NCBI GenBank assembly: GCA_023664365.1
Contig: JAMPFR010000017.1
Span: 1-54,393, forward strand
Source: Acetatifactor muris
Lineage (GTDB): Bacteria > Bacillota > Clostridia > Lachnospirales > Lachnospiraceae
Length of the DNA: 54,393 bases
Direction: 5' to 3'
Position numbers and translations under genes: made by a program. Below are positions 17,110 to 25,290 of this stretch, piece by piece. The notes under the pieces are model-generated. The model was given only the letters and a program-made list of their open reading frames with translations. It did no database searches and was not told where the DNA came from. Each line of letters begins with the position of its first letter. Position 1 is the stretch's first letter.

Positions 17110-17928
17110 ATGATTACCAGCAGTTCCAACAGCAGAGTGAAGCAGGTAATACAGTGGCAGAAGTCTGCAAAGGAGAGAAATCAGGCGGGGGTATTTCCGG
17201 CAGAGGGCTTTAAAATGTTTGAGGAGGTACCTGAGGAATCTCTGCGGGAGGTTTATCTCTCTCAGGGGGCATATGAGAAGAGGGAGTTTTTTCCGGCTCT
17301 TTGGGAAAAACTGGAACGAACCGGGTATGAGCTGGTAGCGGATGATATTCTTGCCAGAATGTGCGACACCAGAACGCCTCAGGGAATTTTGTTTGTGGCC
17401 GGGCAGCCCCGCTATAAGCCGGAGCAGCTGCTGGATGTACCCAATCCGCTGTTGGTGGTATTGGAAAAGCTGCAGGACCCGGGCAATCTGGGAACTATTA
17501 TAAGAACCGGAGAGGGTGCCGGAATAACAGGCGTTATCATGGACAGACAGACGGTTGATCTGTTCAATCCCAAGACAATCCGGGCAACCATGGGCTCCGT
17601 GTTCCGCGTTCCCTTTTTTTATACGGACAATCTGCAGGAAATGGTCGCCCATCTGCATGAAAGAGGAATTCGTACCTATGCGGCCCATCTGGAAGGAAAG
17701 AGATATTATGAGAGCTTTTCCTTCTGCGGGGGAACGGCATTTCTGATTGGTAATGAAGGAAACGGTCTCAGCAGGGAGCTGACGGAGCTGGCGGAGGAGG
17801 CCGTAAAGATTCCCATGGAGGGACGGGTGGAGTCGCTGAATGCGGCCGTGGCGGCGTCCCTGCTGATGTATGAGGCGCATAGGCAACGAAAGACGGGAAG
17901 CATTTCTAAGGCAGATTATTCTGCCTAA
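17110..17928 (+). CDS. TrmH/SpoU-family RNA 2'-O-methyltransferase
   Basis: 272 residues. The N-terminal part (SSNSRVKQVIQWQKSAKERN) is the substrate-binding domain seen in 23S rRNA methylases of this family; the SPOUT domain starts near LVVLEKLQDPGNLGTIIRT (motif 1) and ends with IGNEGNGLSRE (motif 2) and IPMEGRVESLNAAVAASLLM (motif 3), which bind SAM in a knotted fold. ATG 17110 has AGGATGGAAGG close upstream; an upstream start at 17080 is possible. The last 12 codons and stop lie inside the first of three tandem hairpins, so the C-terminal tail (KTGSISKADYSA) is repeat-derived and may be recent. rRNA or tRNA target not determined. Confidence 0.9.
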   Translation: MITSSSNSRVKQVIQWQKSAKERNQAGVFPAEGFKMFEEVPEESLREVYLSQGAYEKREFFPALWEKLERTGYELVADDILARMCDTRTPQGILFVAGQPRYKPEQLLDVPNPLLVVLEKLQDPGNLGTIIRTGEGAGITGVIMDRQTVDLFNPKTIRATMGSVFRVPFFYTDNLQEMVAHLHERGIRTYAAHLEGKRYYESFSFCGGTAFLIGNEGNGLSRELTELAEEAVKIPMEGRVESLNAAVAASLLMYEAHRQRKTGSISKADYSA

Positions 17929-18047
17929 GAAATGCTAAGTCCCGTCTGGAAGGGAATCTAAGCCTGCAAAGTACACAGGCTAAGATTCCCTAAGTCCCGC
18001 CCGGAAGAATTTCCAAGGCAGATAGTACTCTGCCTTAGAAATTCTTC
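17892..18047 (+). repeat. Three tandem hairpins with a 55-bp period
   Basis: Hairpin 1 (17892-17946), hairpin 2 (17952-17990) and hairpin 3 (18004-18047) each have arms of 14-24 nt with one or two mismatches. Units 2 and 3 begin with the same phrase TAAGTCCCG(T/C)C(T/C)GGAAG at 17936 and 17991, and heads 1 and 3 share AAGGCAGA / TCTGCC. Hairpin 1 contains the stop codon of the methyltransferase. Hairpin 3 is followed by TCGTTTT and may terminate. See findings. Confidence 0.85.
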
Positions 18048-18054
18048 TCGTTTT

Positions 18055-18090
18055 GAAAGGCAGAGAAAGGCAGAGAAAGGCAGAGAAAAG
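18055..18090. repeat. Short tandem repeat, unit AAAGGCAGAG
   Basis: A 10-bp unit (GAAAGGCAGA) is repeated about three and a half times directly after the third hairpin and upstream of proC. It is purine-only on the plus strand except for C, and lies in the 5' leader of proC, which starts at 18117. Confidence 0.8.
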
Positions 18091-18116
18091 CAGGGCAGAA
18101 AGGAAAGGAGAATAAA

Positions 18117-18914
18117 ATGAAGATAGGGTTTATCGGTTTGGGAAATATGGCGGCAGCCATGATTGGCGGAATGCTGGAAAAGGGGTTGGTGGAACCTGAA
18201 AAAGTTATAGGATCCTCAAAAACAAGTGCAACAGCGAAGAAGATTAAAGAAAGATTTAACATAACAACAGTTACTGATAACCGTAAAGCTGCCGCGGAGG
18301 CGGATGTACTTTTTCTTGCGGTAAAGCCTTTGCTTTTTCCGGAGGTGATTGCCGAAATCAGAGACTGTGTAAGGGCGGAGGCGCTGATAGTGAGCATTGC
18401 GGCGGGAAGGACGCTTTCTTATCTGAAGGAGGCCTTTGGCAGGCCGGAACTGAAAATTGTGCGCTGTATGCCCAATACGCCCGCTCTTGTGCTGGAGGGG
18501 TGTACGGGAATATGTGCCGGAGATGAGGTTCCGAAAGAAGATTTGGACAGGGTAGTCAGACTGACGGAGGCTTTCGGAAAGGCTGATGTGGTTCCCGAAA
18601 GGCTGATGGATGCGGTGGTGGGAGTCAGCGGCAGTTCGCCTGCCTATGTATTTATGTTTATTGAGGCTATGGCGGATGCGGCGGTGGCTGCCGGTATGCC
18701 GAGAAAGCAGGCCTATGAGTTTGCGGCGCAGTCGGTACTGGGGAGCGCGAAAATGGTGCTGGAGACAGGAATGCATCCGGGAGAGCTGAAGGATATGGTA
18801 TGTTCGCCGGGAGGCACCACCATTGAGGCCGTAAAGGTATTGGAAGAAAAGGGCTTTCGCGGGGCGGTCATGGATGCGGTGGAAGCCTGCGTCGCCCGTT
18901 CCAAGAGTCTGTAA
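18117..18914 (+). CDS. proC: Pyrroline-5-carboxylate reductase
   Basis: 265 residues; last step of proline synthesis, reducing pyrroline-5-carboxylate with NAD(P)H. GFIGLGNMAAAMIGG at the N terminus is the dinucleotide-binding loop; CMPNTPALVLEG and SGSSPAYVFMFIEAMADAAV, then SPGGTTIEAV, are the substrate-binding C-terminal helices of ProC. Full length. AAAGGAGAATAAA precedes the ATG. It follows the hairpin array; whether it is read through from the methyltransferase depends on whether hairpin 3 terminates. Confidence 0.96.
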   Translation: MKIGFIGLGNMAAAMIGGMLEKGLVEPEKVIGSSKTSATAKKIKERFNITTVTDNRKAAAEADVLFLAVKPLLFPEVIAEIRDCVRAEALIVSIAAGRTLSYLKEAFGRPELKIVRCMPNTPALVLEGCTGICAGDEVPKEDLDRVVRLTEAFGKADVVPERLMDAVVGVSGSSPAYVFMFIEAMADAAVAAGMPRKQAYEFAAQSVLGSAKMVLETGMHPGELKDMVCSPGGTTIEAVKVLEEKGFRGAVMDAVEACVARSKSL

Positions 18915-19032
18915 ATCAGCCTTCGCCGCCGAATATATTAGCAACAATACTGAGACATATACGGTTGTTCAGGCTAAAAGACATATTCTTTCTTAGGGTA
19001 GCAGATTGGGAACCAGAAAGGAAATAATAGTT

Positions 19033-19878
19033 ATGACAAAAAAGATGATCGGTGTGTTTTTAGGACTTTTCTTCGCAGTTAGTATGAATGTATGTGCGAT
19101 GGAGCCGGAAGACGAACCGACCTTGATTCAGGAGGCTATGTCAAAAATGTCCGATACTAAAGCGGAGCGGCTTTCTGAAATTGAAGAATTGATGAATGAC
19201 AATTTATTCCGGACTGATACCAATGTTTTCAGGATGGACGGTTATCAGGATAAAATCACAGAATATGACTTGGAAGGCGCGTATCAAGTTTATATTCTTG
19301 AACCACTGCTTGTTACCGCCTATGACGAGACAGGTTCTTTTTCGGAAACAATTACTGATAGCGTACAATGGAAGATACCAATAAAGACAGAGTCCGGCAC
19401 GCCTGGGCTGGCTGTTGTGAATGAGTCAGACATAGGATTGACATTTAGCGGCACTATTGTTGGCGACACGTCCAGCATATGGTATGTTAATGAAGAAAAA
19501 ATAATAGCAAGCGTGAACAATGCAATAAATATGAAAGGACCTATCGAATCCATATGTATTGTACACTCCTATATGTATTATACAACTTTTGTCTATTTAT
19601 ACGGCTCCGATGCAGAATATTTGATTCCATACAGCATATATGCCGACAAGCTTAATTTGGAAAATGGAAAAGTTTATTCTGTTTCCGATGTCATGAAAGC
19701 TTTTAATAAGTGTTTTGATGAATCCGAAGTGATTAATAATCCTGACAATAACGGGGGTGTGCCGTTCCGAAGACAAGGAATAACAGTCTATGGTGCGGCT
19801 TTAGTAACTGTTGCTTCCATTCTGCTGATTATTGCTTTGGTATTTTTTCTTTTGAAAACTAAAGGAATTAAGAAGTGA
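19033..19878 (+). CDS. Exported membrane protein of unknown function
   Basis: 281 residues. A signal peptide (MTKKMIGVFLGLFFAVSMN, with VCAMEP as likely cleavage area), an extracellular region of about 200 residues, and a C-terminal membrane segment (residues about 252-273) with a basic tail. I do not recognise the ectodomain. Codon use is visibly more AT-rich than in the flanking proC and hydrolase genes, which hints at later acquisition. ATG 19033 follows AAAGGAAATAATAG; a TTG at 19006 would add nine residues. Monocistronic: a new promoter begins right after its stop. Confidence 0.75.
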   Translation: MTKKMIGVFLGLFFAVSMNVCAMEPEDEPTLIQEAMSKMSDTKAERLSEIEELMNDNLFRTDTNVFRMDGYQDKITEYDLEGAYQVYILEPLLVTAYDETGSFSETITDSVQWKIPIKTESGTPGLAVVNESDIGLTFSGTIVGDTSSIWYVNEEKIIASVNNAINMKGPIESICIVHSYMYYTTFVYLYGSDAEYLIPYSIYADKLNLENGKVYSVSDVMKAFNKCFDESEVINNPDNNGGVPFRRQGITVYGAALVTVASILLIIALVFFLLKTKGIKK

Positions 19879-19888
19879 TTTCAAAAAC

Positions 19889-19917
19889 TTGACAAAATAT
19901 TAAATGTCTGCTATGAT
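19889..19917 (+). promoter_or_regulatory. SigA-type promoter of the SleB-like hydrolase
   Basis: TTGACA (19889-19894), 17-bp spacer, TATGAT (19912-19917); consensus-like. The start codon is 88 nt downstream. Confidence 0.85.
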
Positions 19918-20005
19918 GCCTCTGTAACAAATTTAACAACTTTGTAATAAATTTATTAAGAAAATGGAATACTTCTTAAAAGATTTGTTTCGGAGGTGAA
20001 TGAAG

Positions 20006-21085
20006 ATGGCAAAAAGCAGAAGGCTGCTTACAGCGTTGCTGGGAGTTGTACTGTCCCTGTCTCTGGCGCTGCAGGCGGATATGGCTGTTTTCGCCGGCGA
20101 GAACAACGGGCTGGAGGATATGCGGGGCGGCGTGGCTTCCCTTTTAAATCCCGGTGTTACGGATTCTGTGGCGGTAGTGGATGCTATGGCAAAGGAACTG
20201 AACCTGGAGCTCTGGCAGGAGGAAGAGGCCGAGAGCAAACTGGTCATGGCTAATGTGAAAAGCGCTCTGAACGTGAGGAATGACGCCAGCGAAGAGGCTG
20301 AAAAGGTTGGAAAGCTATATAAGGACTGCGGAGGAGTCATTCTGGAACGAAGGGACGGATGGACGAAGCTGCAGTCGGGAAACATTATCGGATGGGCGTC
20401 CGATGAATATCTCCTGTTTGGGGATGAGGCCCGGGCTCTTGCCAATGATGTGGGAAAGATGATTGCAACCATTAACACGGAGGCACTCTGCGTCAGAATG
20501 GAGCCCAGCACGGAGGCCGGAATATACGGACTGCTTCCCAAGGGTGAAATCGTGGAGGTGCTGGGAAACGATGAGGAAAGCGGCTGGATATGTATCGACT
20601 ATAACGGCGATGACGGCTATGTTTCCTCAGAGTATGTGGAACTGGATTTCCTGATTGACGCAGGAGAGACCGTGGCTGAGATTAAAGCCCGGGAGGAAGC
20701 GGAGCGTGAAGCAAAGCGCCATGTCAATTACGGAGAATATACTACGGATGCGGATACGCTGCTGCTGCTGGCGGCTCTGATTCAGTGCGAGGCGGGCGGC
20801 GAGCCCTATGAAGGCCAGGTTGCGGTGGGCGCAGTGGTTATGAACCGTGTGAGAAGCCCGGCATATCCTGACAGTATTCACGGTGTAATCTATGCATCCG
20901 GTCAGTTTACGCCTGCCATGAGCGGCAAGGTGAACAGGGTGTATGAGTCCGGCCGGATTTATGAGAGCTGTATCCGGGCTGCGGAGGAGGCCCTGTCCGG
21001 CGTGTCCAATGTGGGAGATATGACCCATTTCCGCCGCGTCAACGGGCGTGAGGGGCTGGTAATCGGCCATCATGTGTTCTATTAA
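20006..21085 (+). CDS. Secreted cell wall hydrolase, SH3b + SleB-like domain
   Basis: 359 residues. Signal peptide with basic N terminus and a hydrophobic core ending near VFAGE (about residue 30). Two bacterial SH3-like domains follow (about 75-125, NVRNDASEEAEKVGKL; and about 153-205, CVRMEPSTEAGIYGLL), which bind the wall. A Glu/Arg/Ala-rich linker leads to a C-terminal Hydrolase_2 domain (about 245-359): LAALIQCEAGGEPYEGQVAV carries the expected catalytic Glu, then GAVVMNRVRS and GQFTPAMSGKV. SleB relatives cut spore cortex, but the same domain occurs in vegetative autolysins; with SH3 domains the latter is also likely. ATG 20006 is preferred over 20000 because GGAGG lies 9 nt upstream. 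Confidence 0.92.
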   Translation: MAKSRRLLTALLGVVLSLSLALQADMAVFAGENNGLEDMRGGVASLLNPGVTDSVAVVDAMAKELNLELWQEEEAESKLVMANVKSALNVRNDASEEAEKVGKLYKDCGGVILERRDGWTKLQSGNIIGWASDEYLLFGDEARALANDVGKMIATINTEALCVRMEPSTEAGIYGLLPKGEIVEVLGNDEESGWICIDYNGDDGYVSSEYVELDFLIDAGETVAEIKAREEAEREAKRHVNYGEYTTDADTLLLLAALIQCEAGGEPYEGQVAVGAVVMNRVRSPAYPDSIHGVIYASGQFTPAMSGKVNRVYESGRIYESCIRAAEEALSGVSNVGDMTHFRRVNGREGLVIGHHVFY

Positions 21086-21117
21086 GCAGGGCCGGAAATA
21101 AAAGCAATATTTTGAGA

Positions 21118-21153
21118 GGCGGCGCCGCAAATAAGCGGCGCCGTCCTTTTTTT
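21118..21153 (+). terminator. Terminator of the SleB-like hydrolase
   Basis: A GC-rich stem of 11 bp, GGCGGCGCCGC against GCGGCGCCGTC, with a 6-nt loop, followed by seven T. Confidence 0.93.
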
Positions 21154-21201
21154 AAACTGCAATCCGCACTTTAATTTTACCTATCGTGCAGGGAAAATAG
21201 A

Positions 21202-21230
21202 TTGCTCCCCCGGGGGATTTGTGGTATGAT
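21202..21230 (+). promoter_or_regulatory. Promoter of the NfeD-SPFH operon
   Basis: TTGCTC (21202-21207), 17-bp spacer, TATGAT (21225-21230) with TG upstream of the -10. Start codon 26 nt downstream of the -10. Confidence 0.7.
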
Positions 21231-21256
21231 AGGCTCATAGAGAAGGGAGTGACGAG

Positions 21257-21793
21257 ATGATAATTATATGGCTTGTGCTTTTGATTATTGCGATTGTTAT
21301 CGAGGTGCTTACTATGGGACTGACGTCAATCTGGTTTGCAGGCGGTGCGCTGATAGCTATTCTGGCGGCGCTGCTGAACGCTCCGATTTGGCTGCAGGTA
21401 ATCCTGTTCTTCCTGGTTTCCCTGCTTCTCCTGTTCTTCACAAGACCCATCGCGGTGAAGTATTTCAATAAGGATCGGGTGAGGACAAATGTGGAGAGTC
21501 TGGTGGGGCGGCAGGCTATCGTTACCAGCGAGATAGACAATCTGCAGGGTATCGGCCAGGTGACCGTGGGCAGCCAGGAGTGGAGCGCCAGGAGTCTTGA
21601 CGACAGGCAGCGGATTGCCGTGGGAAGCGTGGTGATCGTTGTTTCTATCAGCGGCGTAAAGCTGATTGTGCGGCCGGATGAGCAGATGAAGGATAAAGGC
21701 CCTGCGCCGTCGCCTGTTCCGGAGCCCATGAGCGTTTCCCAGATGGAAGAAATGGAATCAGAGGAGATGGAGTCCCCGAAGCCGGAACAGTAA
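21257..21793 (+). CDS. Short NfeD-family membrane protein
   Basis: 178 residues with two or three membrane segments in the first 75 residues (IIIWLVLLIIAIVIEVL; WLQVILFFLVSLLLLFF) and a C-terminal OB-fold (about 80-145, LVGRQAIVTSEIDNLQGIGQVTV) typical of the short NfeD1b-like proteins that lack the serine protease domain. The last 35 residues are an acidic, Met/Pro-rich tail. NfeD proteins pair with SPFH proteins in membrane microdomains; the SPFH gene follows 68 nt later, as expected. ATG 21257 follows AGAAGGGAGTG. Confidence 0.9.
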   Translation: MIIIWLVLLIIAIVIEVLTMGLTSIWFAGGALIAILAALLNAPIWLQVILFFLVSLLLLFFTRPIAVKYFNKDRVRTNVESLVGRQAIVTSEIDNLQGIGQVTVGSQEWSARSLDDRQRIAVGSVVIVVSISGVKLIVRPDEQMKDKGPAPSPVPEPMSVSQMEEMESEEMESPKPEQ

Positions 21794-21861
21794 GCTTACG
21801 GCGGCCGGGATGACATAAATTCATGTGGGTACTGTCACATACAGTACAGAAAGAGGTCAAT

Positions 21862-22782
21862 ATGTTAATAGGTGTTATCGTCGCATTGATTGTCATAATA
21901 TTGGCAATCCTGGTGTCCTGCCTGAAGATTGTTCCTCAGGCGCAGGCATATGTTATCGAGCGTCTGGGCGCTTATCAGGGAACATGGTCCGTGGGTTTCC
22001 ATGTGAGGATGCCTTTTCTGGATAAGATTGCCAGGAAGGTCAACCTGAAGGAGCAGGTGGCTGATTTCCCGCCCCAGCCCGTTATTACCAAGGATAACGT
22101 TACCATGAGGATCGACACGGTGGTATTTTATCAGATTACCGATCCAAAGCTGTTTACCTATGGCGTTGAGAATCCCATGATGGCTATCGAGAACCTGACG
22201 GCCACCACACTGCGTAATATTATCGGTGATCTGGAGCTGGATCAGACGCTGACCAGCCGTGAGACCATTAATACAAAGATGCGGGCGGCTCTGGATATTG
22301 CCACCGATCCCTGGGGTATCAAGGTAAACCGTGTGGAGCTGAAGAACATTATTCCGCCTGCAGAGATTCAGAATGCCATGGAGAAGCAGATGAAGGCTGA
22401 ACGTGAGAGACGTGAAGCCGTAACCAGGGCAGAAGGTGAGAAGAAAGCCAACGTGCTGGTGGCAGAGGGCGAAAAGGAATCCGCAATTCTCCGCGCGGAG
22501 GCTGAGAAGCAGTCTGCAATCCTCCGTGCAGAAGCACAGAAGGAAAAGATGATTCGTGAGGCGGAAGGTGAGGCGGAGGCTATCCTCAAGGTGCAGCAGG
22601 CTAACGCAGACGGTATTAAGATGCTGAAGGAAGCCGGCGCTGACGAAGCGGTTCTGAAAATTAAGAGCCTTGAAGCCTTTGAAAAGGTGGCAGACGGTAA
22701 GGCAAACACCATTCTCCTTCCCGCAGAGCTGCAGGGCATTGCAAGCCTTGCCGCAACCTGGAAAGAGACGAATAAGAATTAA
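21862..22782 (+). CDS. SPFH/Band-7 (stomatin-like, slipin) protein
   Basis: 306 residues. One N-terminal membrane segment (residues 2-20), then the SPFH domain (IVPQAQAYVIERLGAYQGTW to about residue 190) and a coiled coil rich in Ala/Glu repeats (EGEKESAILRAEAEKQSAIL) ending with a conserved C terminus. Stomatin-like proteins oligomerise into membrane scaffolds and are usually paired with NfeD, as here. ATG 21862 has AAAGAGGTCAAT upstream. No protease or RNA-repair gene is adjacent. Confidence 0.93.
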   Translation: MLIGVIVALIVIILAILVSCLKIVPQAQAYVIERLGAYQGTWSVGFHVRMPFLDKIARKVNLKEQVADFPPQPVITKDNVTMRIDTVVFYQITDPKLFTYGVENPMMAIENLTATTLRNIIGDLELDQTLTSRETINTKMRAALDIATDPWGIKVNRVELKNIIPPAEIQNAMEKQMKAERERREAVTRAEGEKKANVLVAEGEKESAILRAEAEKQSAILRAEAQKEKMIREAEGEAEAILKVQQANADGIKMLKEAGADEAVLKIKSLEAFEKVADGKANTILLPAELQGIASLAATWKETNKN

Positions 22783-22793
22783 ATCGGTAAACG

Positions 22794-22882
22794 GCTTCAG
22801 ACAAATAATCCTTCCTGAACGGAAATGCTGTTCATTTCGAGCGAAAAGCGTGTCCGGGCAGGAAGGATTATCCGTCTGAAGC
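22794..22882. repeat. 24-bp inverted repeat in the SPFH-argF spacer
   Basis: Arms 22794-22817 (from GCTTCAGAC to CCTTCCTG) and 22859-22882 pair over 24 positions with two adjacent mismatches; the 41-nt middle has its own small stem GAAATG/CATTTC. There is no T-tract, so it is not a plain terminator. It may be a miniature mobile element or an mRNA-end structure. Confidence 0.8.
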
Positions 22883-22934
22883 ATCCCTTTGCGGGCATTG
22901 TAACCGGATAAAACAGGAAAAGCGGGAGGAGAGC

Positions 22935-23921
22935 ATGAATTTAAAAGGACGGGATTTTTTGAAGCTGCTGGATTTTACACAGGAGGAAATTACCTATCTG
23001 GTAGATTTGGCGGCCGAATTGAAGGATAAAAAGAAAAAGGGGATTCCTGTGGATACCCTCAGGGGGAAAAACGTTGCCTTGATATTTGAAAAGACAAGCA
23101 CCCGCACCAGGTGCGCCTTTGAGGTGGCGGCCCATGATTTGGGAATGGGAACTACCTATCTGGATCCTGCCGGTTCCCAGATTGGCAAAAAGGAAAGCAT
23201 TGCGGATACAGCCAGAGTTCTGTCGGGAATGTTCGAGGGGATTGAGTACCGGGGCTTCGGACAGGAGATTGTGGAGGAGCTGGCGGCGCATGCAAAGGTG
23301 CCTGTGTGGAACGGGCTTACAAATGAATTTCATCCCACCCAGATGCTGGCTGACCTTCTGACAATCAGAGAGCATTTTGGCCGTCTTCAGGGAATCAGGC
23401 TGGTTTATATGGGAGATGCCCGCTATAATATGGGGAATTCCCTGATGGTGGCCTGTGCAAAAATGGGAATGCATTTTACCGCCTGCACTACGGCAAAGTA
23501 TTTCCCGGACAGCGCGTTGGTGGAAACCTGTCGGGAACTGGCGGCGCAGAGCGGCGGAAGCATTACGCTGACGGAGGATGTGGAGACAGGAACAAAAAAT
23601 ACAGATGTTATTTATACAGATGTGTGGGTTTCCATGGGAGAGCCGGATGAAATATGGGAAGAGAGAATCCGGGAATTGTCCCCTTATCAGGTAAACGGGG
23701 CCGTGATGAAGAATGCAGGGGAAAATGCCATATTCATGCACTGCCTTCCTGCGTTTCATGATCTGAAGACAAAGATCGGCGCACAGATGGGAGAACGCTT
23801 CGGCATTACGGAAATGGAAGTGACCGACGAGGTGTTTGAATCGGAGCAGTCGCTGGTGTTTGAGGAGGCGGAGAATCGTATGCACACCATAAAAGCCGTC
23901 ATGTATGCAACGTTATGCTGA
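22935..23921 (+). CDS. argF: Ornithine carbamoyltransferase
   Basis: 328 residues; joins carbamoyl phosphate and ornithine to citrulline in arginine synthesis (or runs in reverse in the arginine deiminase pathway). The carbamoyl phosphate loop STRTR is at residues 55-59, HPTQ appears in [13 protein letters not shown], and the ornithine site MHCLPAFHD near the C terminus. Full length. GGGAGGAGAGC precedes ATG 22935. No other arg genes are adjacent, so anabolic or catabolic use cannot be told here. Confidence 0.95.
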   Translation: MNLKGRDFLKLLDFTQEEITYLVDLAAELKDKKKKGIPVDTLRGKNVALIFEKTSTRTRCAFEVAAHDLGMGTTYLDPAGSQIGKKESIADTARVLSGMFEGIEYRGFGQEIVEELAAHAKVPVWNGLTNEFHPTQMLADLLTIREHFGRLQGIRLVYMGDARYNMGNSLMVACAKMGMHFTACTTAKYFPDSALVETCRELAAQSGGSITLTEDVETGTKNTDVIYTDVWVSMGEPDEIWEERIRELSPYQVNGAVMKNAGENAIFMHCLPAFHDLKTKIGAQMGERFGITEMEVTDEVFESEQSLVFEEAENRMHTIKAVMYATLC

Positions 23922-23957
23922 CGGCGGTTGGAGCCTTAGACAGGTCAAAGCCGGAGA

Positions 23958-24041
23958 CAGCGGATAAGCGGTTGGATAGTGAGACGTCAGGAGGCAGCGG
24001 ATAAGAGGTTGGGCAGTGAGGTGTCAGGAGCAGCGGATAGG
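23958..24041. repeat. Tandem repeat of about 37 bp at the front of birA
   Basis: CAGCGGATAAG begins units at 23958 and 23995, and CAGCGGATAG begins a third partial unit at 24031; the rest of the first two units matches at roughly four of five bases. It ends at the ATG chosen for birA. Confidence 0.7.
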
Positions 24042-24872
24042 ATGATTGGCAGGGAGACAGCAGCAGCGCATGCCATGTATGACAGGGAGGCCCTGGAGGC
24101 CGCAGCAGATACGGCATGGGCGGGAAAATACATATGTTATTTTAATGAGCTGGACTCTACCAATCTCCGGGCAAAGCTGGAGGCGGATAACGGAGCGCCG
24201 GAGGGCACTCTGGTGGTGGCGGACATGCAGACCGCGGGCCGGGGCCGGCGGGGCAGAAGCTGGAGCAGTCCCGGAGGAACCAATGTGTATTTTACACTGA
24301 TTTTAAGACCTTCCTTTGGGCCGGACAAGGCGCCCATGGTGACCCTGGTCATGGCGCTTGCCGTGGCGGAAGGAATTTATGAGACCTGCGGTCTGGCGGC
24401 GGAAATCAAATGGCCCAATGACGTTATAGTGCATGGAAAAAAGGTCTGCGGGATATTGACGGAAATGAGTGCGGACCGGGGCGTTATCCGGCATGTGGTA
24501 ATCGGCGTGGGCGTCAATGTGGGACAGCAGGAATTTCCGCCGGAGATAGCGGCTGTGGCTGCCAGTCTTCAGGAGGAGTGCGGAGAAGAAGTATCCAGAA
24601 CCCTTCTGACGGCGCATATTATGAAGGCCTTTGAAAAATACTATGAAAGCTTTCGGCAGAACGAAAATCTTTCCGGCGTACAGGAGAAATATAACAGTCT
24701 GTTGGTAAACCGGGACAGGGAAGTAAGGGTTCTGGATCCCAAAGGAGAATTCCGGGGCATTGCAAGAGGGATCACCCCCCGGGGAGAGCTTCTTGTGGAG
24801 CGGGAGGATGGCAGCATTCAGGAGATTTATGCCGGGGAAGTGTCGGTGAGAGGCGTTTACGGGTATGTGTAA
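24042..24872 (+). CDS. birA: Biotin--[acetyl-CoA carboxylase] ligase, no DNA-binding domain
   Basis: 276 residues. Biotin protein ligase core: ELDSTNLRAK, then GRGRRGRSW (biotinyl-AMP loop), KWPNDV (lysine that contacts biotin), and GVGVNVG; a C-terminal SH3-like cap (REVRVLDPKGEFRGIARGI) follows. It activates biotin and attaches it to carrier proteins. No helix-turn-helix precedes the core, so it should not be a repressor. The start is uncertain: ATG 24042 has AGGAG 12 nt upstream; GTG 23979 would add 21 residues translated from the tandem repeat, and ATG 24075 would trim 11. Confidence 0.92.
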   Translation: MIGRETAAAHAMYDREALEAAADTAWAGKYICYFNELDSTNLRAKLEADNGAPEGTLVVADMQTAGRGRRGRSWSSPGGTNVYFTLILRPSFGPDKAPMVTLVMALAVAEGIYETCGLAAEIKWPNDVIVHGKKVCGILTEMSADRGVIRHVVIGVGVNVGQQEFPPEIAAVAASLQEECGEEVSRTLLTAHIMKAFEKYYESFRQNENLSGVQEKYNSLLVNRDREVRVLDPKGEFRGIARGITPRGELLVEREDGSIQEIYAGEVSVRGVYGYV

Positions 24873-24896
24873 GAGGGTGTGCAAACACCCCTCTTT
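24873..24896 (+). terminator. Short terminator-like hairpin after birA
   Basis: GAGGGTGT (24873-24880) pairs with ACACC(C)CTC (24885-24893) with one bulged C and a 4-nt loop, followed by TTT. Weak T-tract; it could allow read-through into the next gene. Confidence 0.55.
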
Positions 24897-24918
24897 AAGC
24901 GTGTAAGGAGGTATAGAA

Positions 24919-25290
24919 ATAGATACAAACAAGACAGTGCTCTGCGGGGCCAACGCATATGAGAAGAAGTACTATTTTAACAGCCGGTTTGACGGGATTC
25001 CGGAGTCCGTCAAGGAAGAGCTGCACATTATCTGCGTCCTGTTTACGGAGGAGGTGGGGGGTGTGTTTACCGTTGCCTTTGAGGAGGATGGAAATGTGAT
25101 TTTGGAGACGGAGGCGGAAGAGAGCGATATTTATTATGACGAGGTAGGCAGCGGCCTGCTGGTGGGAGAGGTGCGCAGGAGCAGACAGGAGCTATTCGAA
25201 TCACTGCGTCTTTATTATAAGATGTTTATCTTAAAAGAGCCTGTTGATAAGTTGTTAAATGAGGATTTGACAAATGATTCTTGTGATTGA
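24919..25290 (+). CDS. DUF6145-like small protein, apparent ATA start codon
   Basis: 123 residues if started at ATA 24919. The body ([56 protein letters not shown]) matches what I recall as the DUF6145 family of Lachnospiraceae; function unknown, cytoplasmic. The family start is a Met followed by a few polar residues and then [10 protein letters not shown]. Here a consensus AAGGAGGT sits at 24905-24912 and the in-frame codon at the right distance is ATA at 24919 (ATA GAT ACA AAC AAG). The only other in-frame start, GTG 24937, is 24 nt from that site and would delete the first residues. It overlaps coaX by 17 bp, so the two are translationally coupled. Confidence 0.75.
   Translation: MDTNKTVLCGANAYEKKYYFNSRFDGIPESVKEELHIICVLFTEEVGGVFTVAFEEDGNVILETEAEESDIYYDEVGSGLLVGEVRRSRQELFESLRLYYKMFILKEPVDKLLNEDLTNDSCD

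Noticed and set aside
17892-18047. Three ordinary terminators in a row
   Set aside because: Only the third hairpin has a T-rich end; the first lies across the stop codon and the second has no T-run, while the linkers repeat. Terminator function may apply to the third alone.
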